Assembly: GCA_021781425.1 (NCBI GenBank)
Contig: JAJXWU010000018.1
Location: forward strand, 1 to 42,508
Source of the DNA: Pseudomonadota bacterium
Lineage (GTDB): Bacteria; Pseudomonadota; Gammaproteobacteria; Xanthomonadales; Rhodanobacteraceae
Reading direction: 5' to 3'
Length of the DNA: 42,508 bases
The translations under genes were made by a program, and so were the position numbers. Each line of letters opens with the position of its first letter. Positions within the stretch are counted from its first letter, which is position 1. Below, piece after piece: positions 8,750 to 16,915 of this stretch. Below the pieces are notes generated by a model. That model was not told the DNA's origin, did not search any database, and saw nothing but the letters and a program-made list of their open reading frames with translations.

Positions 8750-9718
8750 ATGGACAGATATGAACGCATCCTTACCCTGCACCGGCTGCTGAAATCGTCG
8801 CGCTATCCGGTTCCGCTGGCGCGGCTGATGGACGAGCTCGGCTGTTCGCGCGCGACGGCGTATCGCGACATCGCCTTTCTGCGCGACGCGCTCGGTGCGC
8901 CGATCGACAGCGAGGGCGACGAAGCTGCGTACCATTACGCCAGCGACGAGGCCGAGCGTTTCGAGCTGCCCGGCCTGTGGCTGACCAGCGAGGAATTGCA
9001 GGCCCTGCTCGCGCTCAACGAACTGGTCGGCCGCACGGGTCCCGGAATCCTGGCCAGCGCGCTGGCGCCGCTGCGTTCGCGCATCGACCGCCTGTTGTCG
9101 AACCAGACCGATGGCCAAAACTTTCCCATCGAGCGCATCCGCGTGATCGGTTCGGGCACGCGGCGCGTGGACGAGGTAACGTTTCGGCACGTGGCCGGTG
9201 CCGTACTCGGGCGCAAGCGCCTGAAATTCGACTATCGCGCGCGTTCGACCAACGAGGCGACCACGCGCACAGTTTCGCCGCAGCGCCTGACGCATTACCG
9301 CGACAACTGGTACCTCGACGCCTGGGATCACGGCCGCGATGCATTGCGCAGTTTCGCACTCGACCGCATCGGTCGCGCCGACGTGCTTGAGGATTCCGCC
9401 GAAGATCGCGGCGAAGCGGAATTGAACGCACACCTGGCTTCGAGTTACGGCATTTTTTCCGGCGCGCCCAGGGCCACCGCGACGATCCGCTTTTCCGCGC
9501 ACGCCGCGCGCTGGGTTGCCGACGAGCATTGGCATTCGCAGCAGCACGGCGCGCGGCTGGCCGATGGCCGCTACGAATTGAAGGTGCCGTACTCGAATTC
9601 GCGCGAACTGCTGATGGACGTGCTGCGCTATGGCGCGGACGCCGAAGTCGTCGCGCCGGTGTCCCTGCGCGAGGAGATGAAAATCATGCTGCAACTCGCC
9701 CTCGGCGCCTACAAATGA
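8750..9718 (+). CDS. HTH/WYL-domain transcriptional regulator
   Basis: 322 residues. The N-terminus is a DeoR/HTH_11-type winged helix ('MDRYERILTLHRLLKSSRYPVPLARLMDELGCSRATAYRDIAFL' region). A linker leads to a WYL domain (about residues 130-215, with 'RLTHYRDNWYLDAWD' and 'LRSFALDRI') and a WCX C-terminal segment. WYL proteins bind nucleic acid or small ligands and control transcription. The start codon lies only 17 bp from that of soeA on the opposite strand, so it is a natural candidate regulator of the soe cluster and of itself; that is inferred from position. Its stop overlaps the patatin ATG (ATGA). Confidence 0.9.
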   Translation: MDRYERILTLHRLLKSSRYPVPLARLMDELGCSRATAYRDIAFLRDALGAPIDSEGDEAAYHYASDEAERFELPGLWLTSEELQALLALNELVGRTGPGILASALAPLRSRIDRLLSNQTDGQNFPIERIRVIGSGTRRVDEVTFRHVAGAVLGRKRLKFDYRARSTNEATTRTVSPQRLTHYRDNWYLDAWDHGRDALRSFALDRIGRADVLEDSAEDRGEAELNAHLASSYGIFSGAPRATATIRFSAHAARWVADEHWHSQQHGARLADGRYELKVPYSNSRELLMDVLRYGADAEVVAPVSLREEMKIMLQLALGAYK

Positions 9719-10548
9719 ACGCGAACGCGAAAACCGTATCCCTCGTCCTCGGTTCCGGCGGCGCGCGCGGCTACGCGCACATCGGCGCGATCGAGGAATT
9801 GCTCGCGCAAGGTTATGCCATCCGCAGCGTCGCCGGCGCCTCGATGGGCGCGCTGATCGGCGGCGTCTACGCCGCGGGTAAGCTCGACGCCTATCGGGAT
9901 TGGGCGCGCGGCTTGCAGAAATTCGATGTGCTGCGCCTGCTCGACTGGACCTTCCGCGGCGGTCTGATCAAGGGCGACCGCATCATCGGACGGCTGCGCG
10001 AACTGATCGGCGACGTCGCCATCGAGAACCTGCCGATTCCCTATACCGCCGTGGCGGTGGACATCCTCGCCCAGCGCGAGGTGTGGTTCACGCGCGGGCC
10101 GCTGTTCGACGCGATCCGCGCCTCGATCGCGATTCCCACCGTGTTCCGCCCGCATCATTACGAAGGCCGCGTACTGGTCGACGGCGGCCTGCTCAATCCG
10201 GTGCCGATCACGCCGACTCTGCGCGACCTCACCGATTGCACGATCGCCGTGGATCTCAACGCCGCGCCGGACGACACCGCTTCCGCGTTGCCGCCGGATG
10301 CGAACCCCGATCCGGGTCTGCTGGAGACCTTCGCGCGTTCGCTCGACGCGGTGCAGGCCACGCTCACGCGCTTCAAGCTCGCCGCACAACCGCCGGATCT
10401 GGTGATATCGATCCCGCGCACGGCCGGCGCGTTCTACGAATTTCACCGCGCGCCGGAGCTGATCGAACTCGGCCGCACGCGCACGCGCGCGGCGCTGGGG
10501 CAATGGCGCGGACGCCTCAAGTCCGATGGCGGCCCGGAGGTTTCCTGA
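9715..10548 (+). CDS. Patatin-like phospholipase (RssA-like)
   Basis: 277 residues from the ATG at 9715, which overlaps the stop of the WYL regulator. Family motifs are complete: oxyanion-hole 'LVLGSGGARGYAHIG', nucleophile elbow 'GASMGALIGG' and catalytic 'DGGLLNPVP', giving a Ser-Asp dyad. There is no signal peptide or membrane segment, so it should act in the cytoplasm or at the inner membrane face as an acyl hydrolase on phospholipids or related esters. The longer track ORF from 9529 overlaps the regulator in a different frame and is not used. The true substrate is unknown; RssA-type proteins are common and mostly uncharacterised. Confidence 0.9.
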   Translation: MNANAKTVSLVLGSGGARGYAHIGAIEELLAQGYAIRSVAGASMGALIGGVYAAGKLDAYRDWARGLQKFDVLRLLDWTFRGGLIKGDRIIGRLRELIGDVAIENLPIPYTAVAVDILAQREVWFTRGPLFDAIRASIAIPTVFRPHHYEGRVLVDGGLLNPVPITPTLRDLTDCTIAVDLNAAPDDTASALPPDANPDPGLLETFARSLDAVQATLTRFKLAAQPPDLVISIPRTAGAFYEFHRAPELIELGRTRTRAALGQWRGRLKSDGGPEVS

Positions 10549-10605
10549 TCCGTGGCGACACCGCGTTTCCTGCGATAATCGCCGCTTCGATTGCCGGATT
10601 CCGCA

Positions 10606-11811
10606 ATGAACGCCAATCAGGCCGCACACCGCAGCGGCGCTGCCAACACGGTACTGACGGTGCTCGGCGCCATCAGCTTCTGCCATTTCCTCAACGATCT
10701 CATTCAGTCGCTGTTGCCGGCGATCTACCCGCTGCTGAAAACGCACTACGCGCTCGACTTCGGCCAGATCGGCCTGCTCACGCTCACCTACCAGATCACG
10801 GCCTCGCTGCTGCAACCGCTGGTGGGCTGGTACACGGACCGGCGACCGACGCCGTATTCGCTGGCCGTCGGCATGGGCTTCACCCTGTCCGGATTGCTGC
10901 TGCTCGCGCTGGCGGCAAACTTCGAATTGCTGTTGCTCGCCGCCGGACTGGTCGGCACCGGATCGTCAGTGTTCCATCCGGAATCCTCGCGCATCGCGCG
11001 CCTGGCCTCGGGCGGACGCCACGGTTTCGCGCAATCGTTCTTCCAGGTCGGCGGCAACCTTGGCTCGGCGGCGGGGCCCCTGCTCGCCGCCTTCATCGTG
11101 CTGCCCTACGGCCAGCACAGCATCGCCTGGTTCTCCATCGCTGCGCTCATGGCCATCGTGCTGCTCGCGCGCGTGGGCATGTGGTATGCGCGGCATGTGC
11201 GCGCCCGCACGCACGTGCCGGCGCACGAAACCGCGCACGAGCTGCCGCGCCGGCAGGTGACGCGTGCGATCGCGGTTCTGCTGACGCTGATCTTCTCCAA
11301 GTATTTCTACCTCGCCAGCCTGTACAGCTACTACACGTTCTATCTGATCGAACGCTTCCACGTCGATGTGCGAAGTTCACAAATATACTTGTTCGTGTTT
11401 CTCGGCGCAGTCGCGCTCGGCACCCTGGCTGGCGGTCCGGTCGGCGACCGCATCGGGCGCAAGTATGTGATCTGGGCCTCGATCCTGGGCGTACTGCCGT
11501 TCACCCTGCTGTTGCCGCACGCGAACCTTTTTTGGACTGTCATGCTGAGCGTGGTGATCGGCCTGATCCTGTCCTCGGCGTTCTCGGCGATCCTGGTCTA
11601 CGCGCAGGAACTGCTGCCCGGCAAGGTCGGCATGATCGCGGGACTGTTCTTCGGCTTCGCCTTCGGCATGGGCGGTCTCGGCGCGGCCCTGCTCGGCGAG
11701 TTGGCCGACCAGCGCGGCATCGAGTACGTATATGCGATATGCGCGTGGTTGCCGGCGATCGGATTGCTGGCGGTGTTTCTGCCGAACCTGCGTCAGCGCG
11801 CGGCGTATTGA
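10606..11811 (+). CDS. fsr: MFS exporter, fosmidomycin-resistance (Fsr) type
   Basis: 401 residues with twelve predicted membrane segments. Characteristic early motif 'FCHFLNDLIQSLLPAIYPLLK', MFS loop 'PLVGWYTDRRP', 'GTGSSVFHPESSRIAR' and the second-half loop 'GPVGDRIGRKYVIW' place it in the Fsr branch of the major facilitator superfamily, proton-driven exporters of small molecules. The ATG at 10606 is chosen; the track start at 10591 is a TTG a few codons upstream. It follows the patatin gene by 57 bp, and converges on rho with a strong inverted repeat between them. The real substrate need not be fosmidomycin. Confidence 0.88.
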   Translation: MNANQAAHRSGAANTVLTVLGAISFCHFLNDLIQSLLPAIYPLLKTHYALDFGQIGLLTLTYQITASLLQPLVGWYTDRRPTPYSLAVGMGFTLSGLLLLALAANFELLLLAAGLVGTGSSVFHPESSRIARLASGGRHGFAQSFFQVGGNLGSAAGPLLAAFIVLPYGQHSIAWFSIAALMAIVLLARVGMWYARHVRARTHVPAHETAHELPRRQVTRAIAVLLTLIFSKYFYLASLYSYYTFYLIERFHVDVRSSQIYLFVFLGAVALGTLAGGPVGDRIGRKYVIWASILGVLPFTLLLPHANLFWTVMLSVVIGLILSSAFSAILVYAQELLPGKVGMIAGLFFGFAFGMGGLGAALLGELADQRGIEYVYAICAWLPAIGLLAVFLPNLRQRAAY

Positions 11812-11825
11812 GCGCCGATTTTCCC

Positions 11826-11847
11826 CCTCTCCCGCCGGCGGGAGAGG
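11826..11847. terminator. Perfect 11-bp inverted repeat between fsr and rho
   Basis: The arms 'cctctcccgcc' and 'ggcgggagagg' are perfectly complementary and abut. The site lies between two convergent stops and is the only strong hairpin there. Neither side has a clear T-run after the stem, so it is either a non-canonical bidirectional terminator or an mRNA 3'-end stabiliser. Confidence 0.5.
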
Positions 11848-11853
11848 CGAAAA

Positions 11854-13407
11854 TCAGCGCTTCATCGCATTGAAGAATTCGTCGTTCGACTTGGTGTTCT
11901 TCATCTTGTCGAGCATGAATTCCATCGCCGCGAGCTCGTCCATCGGATGCAGCAGCTTGCGCAGAATCCAGATCTTCTGCAGCATGTCCGGTTCGATCAG
12001 CAATTCCTCGCGGCGCGTGCCGGAGCGATTGATGTTGATCGACGGGTAGACGCGTTTCTCGGAGATGCGGCGGTCGAGGTGCACTTCCATGTTGCCGGTG
12101 CCCTTGAACTCCTCGTAGATGACCTCGTCCATCTTCGAGCCGGTCTCCACCAGCGCAGTGGCGAGAATCGTGAGCGAGCCGCCTTCCTCGACGTTGCGCG
12201 CGGCGCCGAAGAAACGCTTCGGACGCTGCAATGCGTTCGCGTCCACGCCGCCGGTCAGCACCTTGCCCGACGACGGCACCACGGTGTTGTAGGCGCGCGC
12301 GAGGCGCGTGATCGAGTCGAGCAGGATGATCACGTCCTTCTTGTGTTCGACCAGGCGCTTGGCGCGCTCGATCACCATCTCGGCGACCTGCACGTGGCGC
12401 ACTGCCGGTTCGTCGAACGTGGAAGAGATCACCTCGGCGCGCACGCTGCGCTGCATTTCGGTGACTTCTTCCGGACGCTCGTCGATGAGCAGGATGATCA
12501 GGTGCGCTTCGGGATAATTCTGCACCAGCGCCTGGGCGATGTTCTGCAGCATCATGGTCTTGCCGGCCTTGGGCTGCGACACGATCATGCCGCGCTGGCC
12601 GCGCCCGACCGGCGCGATCAGATCCAGAATGCGGCCGGTGATGTCTTCGGTCGAGCCGTTGCCGCGCTCCAGATGGAACATCTTGCGTGGAAACAGCGGC
12701 GTGAGGTTCTCGAACAGGACCTTGTTCTTGGACGCTTCCGGCGGTTCGCCATTGATCGTGTCCACGCGCAGCAGGGCAAAGTAGCGCTCGCCTTCCTTGG
12801 GATTGCGCACGCGACCGGCGATGTAGTCGCCGGTACGCAAATTGAAGCGGCGGATTTGCGAGGGCGATACATAAATGTCGTCGGCACCGGCGAGGTAGGA
12901 CTCGTCCGGGCCGCGCAGGAAGCCGAAGCCGTCCTGCAGGATCTCGAGCACGCCTTGGACGCTGACGCCGCCGCCGGCACGCGCATGCGCCTTCAGGATC
13001 ATGAACACGATGTCCTGCTTGCGCGCGCGCGCGACGCCTTCCTGAATGCCCAGTTCCTCGGCCAGGTCCAGCAACTGCTGCGCCGGTTTGCGCTTGAGTT
13101 CGTTCAGATCGATCAGCGGACCGTCGCCACCGCCATTCCTGGACTCGTCGTATTCCTCGTCCTGTGGAAGCTGCGGGCGCTGCGGGTTGCGGTCGCGATT
13201 GCGGTCGCGTCCGCGGTTGCGGCCGTGGCGGCCCTGCGGACGGTTGCCGCCCTGGCGCTCACCGCCGCCGGCATTTTCGCCACCGGCTTCGGAAGATGGC
13301 GGACTGGCAGCGGCGGCATCGCCGGATTGGGCTTCGCGCGGCTTGGATTCGACACGCGCATCAATGGTGCGGCTTTCGCCGGGATCTTTGTTATCAGGTT
13401 CGGACAC
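11854..13407 (-). CDS. rho: Transcription termination factor Rho with long basic N-terminal extension
   Basis: 517 residues, about 100 longer than E. coli Rho (419). Residues 1 to about 105 are low-complexity: acidic, then Gly/Arg/Asn-rich with '[16 protein letters not shown]'. Next come the Rho N-domain ('[19 protein letters not shown]'), the RNA-binding cold-shock fold ('[20 protein letters not shown]') and the RecA-like ATPase with Walker A '[10 protein letters not shown]', '[14 protein letters not shown]', Q-loop '[15 protein letters not shown]' and R-loop region '[17 protein letters not shown]'. Hexameric ATP-dependent RNA translocase that ends transcripts. It is transcribed from the trxA side; the 344-bp upstream region holds several inverted repeats and a dispersed element that could form part of its leader. 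Confidence 0.98.
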   Translation of the reverse strand: MSEPDNKDPGESRTIDARVESKPREAQSGDAAAASPPSSEAGGENAGGGERQGGNRPQGRHGRNRGRDRNRDRNPQRPQLPQDEEYDESRNGGGDGPLIDLNELKRKPAQQLLDLAEELGIQEGVARARKQDIVFMILKAHARAGGGVSVQGVLEILQDGFGFLRGPDESYLAGADDIYVSPSQIRRFNLRTGDYIAGRVRNPKEGERYFALLRVDTINGEPPEASKNKVLFENLTPLFPRKMFHLERGNGSTEDITGRILDLIAPVGRGQRGMIVSQPKAGKTMMLQNIAQALVQNYPEAHLIILLIDERPEEVTEMQRSVRAEVISSTFDEPAVRHVQVAEMVIERAKRLVEHKKDVIILLDSITRLARAYNTVVPSSGKVLTGGVDANALQRPKRFFGAARNVEEGGSLTILATALVETGSKMDEVIYEEFKGTGNMEVHLDRRISEKRVYPSININRSGTRREELLIEPDMLQKIWILRKLLHPMDELAAMEFMLDKMKNTKSNDEFFNAMKR

Positions 13408-13751
13408 GGACTTGCCTCACGGGGCGCCGTTGGGGGAAGTCAGTACAAGCTGCTGCGCTCGGTATCTCGCGTTCCGGCGGTGCTCGGAATCCTCATTTAC
13501 ACTCAAGTAAACTCCGGTTCCTGCGCTCCGGCGGCACGCGACCTACCTTCGCTCGCGACGCTTGTACAGAGTTTCCTTCAGGGCGGGTTGGAGAAGAATC
13601 AGGGAGGGCGGGCCGGGCGAACGCCCGGCAGGCCGACTTAACTTAGCACCAATCGCCGGCTCATGCCAAGCGCTTGGCTGAATATATTTTTAGCTTTTTC
13701 TGCGAATTACACAAGTCCGGCGTGTGCGGGCTCGTCGAATTGTCTTGTCGA
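13408..13751. other. rho upstream region: dispersed element and hairpins, no gene
   Basis: No convincing coding sequence. From rho outward it contains a palindromic element (13443-13567), a hairpin at 13612-13629 with perfect 8-bp arms ('gccgggcg'/'cgcccggc'), and a 14-bp palindrome at 13665-13678 ('gccaagcgcttggc') in an AT-rich setting ('tgaatatatttttagc'). A weak minus-strand promoter can be drawn from TTGGCA in the palindrome, 17 bp, then CTAAGT. Long structured rho leaders are known from other bacteria where Rho limits its own synthesis; whether this leader does so is inference. Confidence 0.5.
13443..13567. repeat. Palindromic MITE-like element, copy A (between rho and trxA)
   Basis: About 125 bp bounded by perfect 8-bp terminal inverted repeats 'gtacaagc' and 'gcttgtac'. 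The centre is 'tttac-actcaa-gtaaa' and the two halves are imperfect reverse complements along their whole length. A clearly related copy lies at 24425-24547. It encodes no protein of its own. The structure fits a non-autonomous palindromic element or large REP-type repeat. Confidence 0.75.
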
Positions 13752-13833
13752 TCAGCCAGTAAGTTGTGCCTTGCTCACCGCGCCGATCGTCTTGTCGATG
13801 AGCTGGGTCAACTGCGTTTTGCTCACTGCGCCG
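13739..13833. repeat. 48-bp tandem duplication at the 3' end of trxA
   Basis: Plus-strand bases 13786-13833 (48 nt) are repeated at 13739-13785 (47 nt); the copies share 'cttgtcgat', 'ttgctcac' and 'cgcgccg/ctgcgccg' at matching positions. In the trxA frame the first copy encodes '[16 protein letters not shown]' and the second begins '[11 protein letters not shown]' and then stops. One base is missing in the second copy; in the shifted frame it still spells 'LIDKTI'. Confidence 0.85.
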
Positions 13834-14108
13834 ATCTGAGTCGCCTCGACCTTGCCGTTCTTGAAGATCATCAGGGTCGGGATGCCGCGCACGTTGTAGT
13901 TGCGCGGGGTCTTCTGGTTGTGGTCGATGTTGATCTTGGCCACCTTCAGCTTGCCGGAATAATTCTGCGCGACCTCGTCGAGGATCGGCGCGATCATCTT
14001 GCACGGCCCGCACCATTCGGCCCAGAAATCCACCAGCACCGGCTCGCTGGACTTGAGCACCTGTTCGTCGAATTGGTCGTCGCTGATCTGGGCAATGGCT
14101 GTGCTCAT
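13752..14108 (-). CDS. trxA: Thioredoxin 1 with duplicated C-terminal tail
   Basis: 118 residues from the ATG at 14108 ('[17 protein letters not shown]'); E. coli TrxA has 109. Active site 'WCGPC' with Cys33 and Cys36, cis-Pro in '[10 protein letters not shown]', and buried Asp in '[10 protein letters not shown]'. It is the general cytoplasmic disulfide reductase for ribonucleotide reductase, PAPS reductase and others. The C-terminus is odd: the last helix '[16 protein letters not shown]' is followed by a second start of the same helix, '[11 protein letters not shown]', from a 48-bp tandem duplication. The extension should hang off the end of the fold and not disturb the active site. The gene is divergent from rhlB and upstream of rho in the same orientation. 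The 161-aa track ORF start is not used. Confidence 0.95.
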   Translation of the reverse strand: MSTAIAQISDDQFDEQVLKSSEPVLVDFWAEWCGPCKMIAPILDEVAQNYSGKLKVAKINIDHNQKTPRNYNVRGIPTLMIFKNGKVEATQIGAVSKTQLTQLIDKTIGAVSKAQLTG

Positions 14109-14152
14109 GATGTTCTCCACGGGTGAGAGCGGCGTCGCGACCGCCCTTGGGC

Positions 14153-14158
14153 TATAAT
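14153..14158 (+). promoter_or_regulatory. TATAAT box in the trxA/rhlB divergent region
   Basis: A consensus -10 hexamer about 155 bp upstream of rhlB and 45 bp from the trxA ATG. It is followed by a perfect GC-rich hairpin (14168-14184, arms 'gcgcggcg'/'cgccgcgc') that would sit at the very 5' end of an rhlB leader. Read on the minus strand the same AT block offers 'tattat' for trxA. No strong -35 is seen for either direction. Confidence 0.4.
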
Positions 14159-14313
14159 AATCGGATTGCGCGGCGTCGCCGCGCACAGGTTCGGCCGGCG
14201 GGCACTGCATTTGAACCCAAGCGGCGGTTCCGATCAAGTTGGGCCATTCGCCCCATCATTCAAGCCGGGCGCGACACCGGTAATCACCAAGGCCCGGAGT
14301 GGCCGCAATCTTC

Positions 14314-15945
14314 ATGTCTGAACTACAACCCCTGACCGACACCTTCTTCGACAGCTTCGAGCTGCATCCGGATCTGCTTTCCGGCCTGCACGCCTCGGGC
14401 TTCACCCGCTGCACGCCGATCCAGGCCCTGACTCTGCCGCTGGCCCTGCAAGGCCGCGATGTCGCCGGCCAGGCGCAGACGGGTACCGGCAAGACCGCCG
14501 CCTTCCTGGTCGCCGTCATGCAGCGTCTGCTCACGCGTCCGGCCTTCGCCGAACGCGGCGCAGCCGATCCGCGCGCGCTGATCATCGCGCCGACGCGCGA
14601 GCTCGCGATCCAGATCGACAAGGATTTCAGCAACCTCGGTCGCGACACCGGGCTGAAGTCCGCGCTGATCTACGGCGGCGTCGACTACGACAAGCAACGC
14701 GAACAATTGCGCGGCGGCGTCGACATCGTCATCGCCACGCCCGGGCGCCTGCTCGACTACTACAAGCAGCACGTGTTCTCGTTCAACGCCGTGGAAATCA
14801 TGGTGATCGACGAGGCCGACCGCATGTTCGACCTCGGCTTCATCAAGGACGTGCGCTTCATCCTGCGTCGCCTGCCCGAGCGCACGCGCCGCCAGTGTCT
14901 GCTGTTCTCGGCGACGCTGTCGCACCGTGTGCTCGAACTCGCCTACGAACACATGAACGAGGCGCAGAAACTCACGGTCGAGGCCGACAACATTACCGCC
15001 GACCGCGTGCGTCAGGCGATCTACTTCCCGGCCAGCGAGGAAAAGCTGCCGCTGTTGATCAACCTGCTTTCGCGCATCGACACGCATCGCAGCATGGTTT
15101 TCGTCAACATGAAGATCGCTGCCGAGAAAGTCGCGCGGCGCCTGGAAAAACACGGTTTCCGCGTCGGCATGCTGTCCGGCGACGTGCCGCAGAAGAAGCG
15201 TCAGAGCCTGCTCGGAAAATTCCAGAAAGGCGAAATCGAAATCCTCATCGCCACCGACGTCGCCGCGCGCGGCCTGCATATTCCTGACGTCAGCCATGTT
15301 TTCAACTACGACCTGCCGCAGGATGCGGAGGACTACGTGCACCGCATCGGCCGCACCGCGCGTCTGGGCGCCGACGGTGACGCGATCAGCTTCGCCTGCG
15401 ACATGTACGCGCAAGGCCTGCCCGACATCGAGGCCTACATCGGCCAGAAGATTCCGGTCGCGCGTGTGGAGCCGGAATTGCTGGTGACGCCGCCGCCGCG
15501 GCAGCGTCCTGCCGGCGTGCCGGGCGAAACCGAATCCAACATCGATACCTCCGCGCGCAAGCCGCACCCGGAACGCCCACGCCACGGCGAGGGCCGCCGG
15601 CCGCGCCGCGAAGGTCCGCGCGAACACGCGCACAAGCCGGCGTCGGCGCCACATCCGCAAACCGCCGTCGCCGTTTCTTCCATGTCAAACCCCGCCGCCG
15701 CCTCTTCCATGTCAAACCCCGCCGCCGCGCCGCGCAAGCGCCGAAGCCGCGGCGGACGGGGACGCCGCCACGGCGAAGGCACGGATGCGGCGATGCGCAA
15801 TCACGACGGCAATGGCGCTGTGCAGGAAAAGCGTCAGCGCGGTCACCAGCCGGTATCGACCGCAGCCGTCGCCACGCCACCTCCGCCCGAGCACAAAAAG
15901 CCCGGTTTCTTTCGTCGCCTCGGCAATCTGTTCAAGCGCTCCTGA
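14314..15945 (+). CDS. rhlB: DEAD-box RNA helicase RhlB
   Basis: 543 residues from the ATG at 14314 ('[22 protein letters not shown]'), against 421 in E. coli; a GTG at 14299 is an alternative start. DEAD-box motifs run in order: Q-motif 'GFTRCTPIQ', I '[11 protein letters not shown]', Ia '[10 protein letters not shown]', Ib 'TPGRLLDYY', II 'DEAD', III 'SAT', V '[14 protein letters not shown]', VI '[10 protein letters not shown]'. The roughly 150-residue tail after the helicase core is disordered, Pro/Arg-rich and strongly basic, with a repeated nonapeptide (see repeat entry), ending '[16 protein letters not shown]'. RhlB unwinds RNA in the degradosome with RNase E. Its place next to trxA and rho matches the usual gammaproteobacterial neighbourhood. 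Confidence 0.95.
   Translation: MSELQPLTDTFFDSFELHPDLLSGLHASGFTRCTPIQALTLPLALQGRDVAGQAQTGTGKTAAFLVAVMQRLLTRPAFAERGAADPRALIIAPTRELAIQIDKDFSNLGRDTGLKSALIYGGVDYDKQREQLRGGVDIVIATPGRLLDYYKQHVFSFNAVEIMVIDEADRMFDLGFIKDVRFILRRLPERTRRQCLLFSATLSHRVLELAYEHMNEAQKLTVEADNITADRVRQAIYFPASEEKLPLLINLLSRIDTHRSMVFVNMKIAAEKVARRLEKHGFRVGMLSGDVPQKKRQSLLGKFQKGEIEILIATDVAARGLHIPDVSHVFNYDLPQDAEDYVHRIGRTARLGADGDAISFACDMYAQGLPDIEAYIGQKIPVARVEPELLVTPPPRQRPAGVPGETESNIDTSARKPHPERPRHGEGRRPRREGPREHAHKPASAPHPQTAVAVSSMSNPAAASSMSNPAAAPRKRRSRGGRGRRHGEGTDAAMRNHDGNGAVQEKRQRGHQPVSTAAVATPPPPEHKKPGFFRRLGNLFKRS
15676..15729. repeat. 27-bp perfect tandem duplication in the rhlB tail
   Basis: Two consecutive copies of a 27-bp unit beginning 'tcttccatgtcaaacccc', 15676-15702 and 15703-15729, differing only in the last base. 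Each encodes 'SSMSNPAAA' in the disordered C-terminal tail of RhlB. The length is a multiple of three, so the frame is kept. Confidence 0.9.
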
Positions 15946-15990
15946 CGGCTTGCTGCTAAAGTCTGTGGCGGGCTTTTTCGCCGACGCCGC

Positions 15991-16887
15991 ATGCTTGCAT
16001 CCCTAACCCATGCCGACCACGCACGCGCTTCGCGCCTGAGCGCGCTCGCGGCCTGCGCCATGGCCGCATTGATTTGTCTTTGGCTGCTTGTCCGTCTGGC
16101 CTGGCTGCTGGTGCCGCCGAGCGACGATGCCGTTGCGCTCGCGCCTGCCGCGGCCACGCCGGCGGCGACGCTGGTGCAGTCGGTGGGCAAGTGGCACCTG
16201 TTCGGCAATCCGCAAATGGTCGCGGTGATGCAGCAGATGCGCAACGCGCCGGCGACGACGCTCAAGCTGACCCTGCGCGGCACGCTGGCGGTGCCCGATC
16301 CGCAAGACGGCATCGCCATGATCGAGGACGCGCACGGCGGCGAACGCGCCTACAAGGTCGGCGAGGCGGTGGGTGACAACGCAAAGCTCGCGGCGGTTTA
16401 CACCGATCACGTGGTGCTCGACCATGCGGGTGCGGCGGAGACCCTGAACCTGCCGCAAGCGGGCTCGCCGGTGTCGCCGCCAACGGCGGTCGCGCCGGGA
16501 AACTCCGCCGCGGCCACGGCGGCTCGCGCTTCGAGCGTCCCGCCGAACTACGCGCCGCCGCAGCTCGGCGGCAACCTCGACTGGAACGCGGCGCAGTCCA
16601 GGCTGCGCGTCGATCCGGCGCAATTGGCCAAGCAGGTTCACGTCGAACCCGTGTTCGAGAACGGCAAGATCGCCGGCGCGCGCCTGTCCGGCGGCGGCGA
16701 AGTGGCGAAACTGATGAATCAGGCCGGCCTGAAATCCACCGACCTGATCACCGCGATCAACGGCCAGAGTCTGTCGACTGTATCGAATCCGCAGCAATTC
16801 ATGGACAATCTGGCAGGCGCCGGCAGCGTGTCTGTCACGGTATTGCGCAACGGCAAGCTGGCCACGCTCACCGTGAGCTTGCATTGA
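15991..16887 (+). CDS. gspC: Type II secretion system protein GspC
   Basis: 298 residues. A short cytoplasmic N-terminus, one membrane anchor ('ALAACAMAALICLWLLVRLAWLLV'), the periplasmic homology region ('VGKWHLFGNPQ' to about 'TLNLPQ'), a Pro/Ala-rich linker, and a C-terminal PDZ domain ('ARLSGGGEVAKLMNQAGLKSTDLITAINGQSLS'). GspC links the inner-membrane platform to the secretin GspD and helps choose substrates. It is the first gene of the gspC-D-E run, 45 bp after rhlB, so it may be read through from rhlB or start from a promoter in rhlB. Confidence 0.93.
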   Translation: MLASLTHADHARASRLSALAACAMAALICLWLLVRLAWLLVPPSDDAVALAPAAATPAATLVQSVGKWHLFGNPQMVAVMQQMRNAPATTLKLTLRGTLAVPDPQDGIAMIEDAHGGERAYKVGEAVGDNAKLAAVYTDHVVLDHAGAAETLNLPQAGSPVSPPTAVAPGNSAAATAARASSVPPNYAPPQLGGNLDWNAAQSRLRVDPAQLAKQVHVEPVFENGKIAGARLSGGGEVAKLMNQAGLKSTDLITAINGQSLSTVSNPQQFMDNLAGAGSVSVTVLRNGKLATLTVSLH

Positions 16888-16915
16888 GCGGAATATACTT
16901 GTAGAGAATTATAAA

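Noticed and set aside
6093-8792. 899-aa ORF antisense to soeA
   Set aside because: Long antisense ORFs are common in high-GC DNA. The sequence has no recognisable domain while the opposite strand encodes a complete molybdoenzyme.
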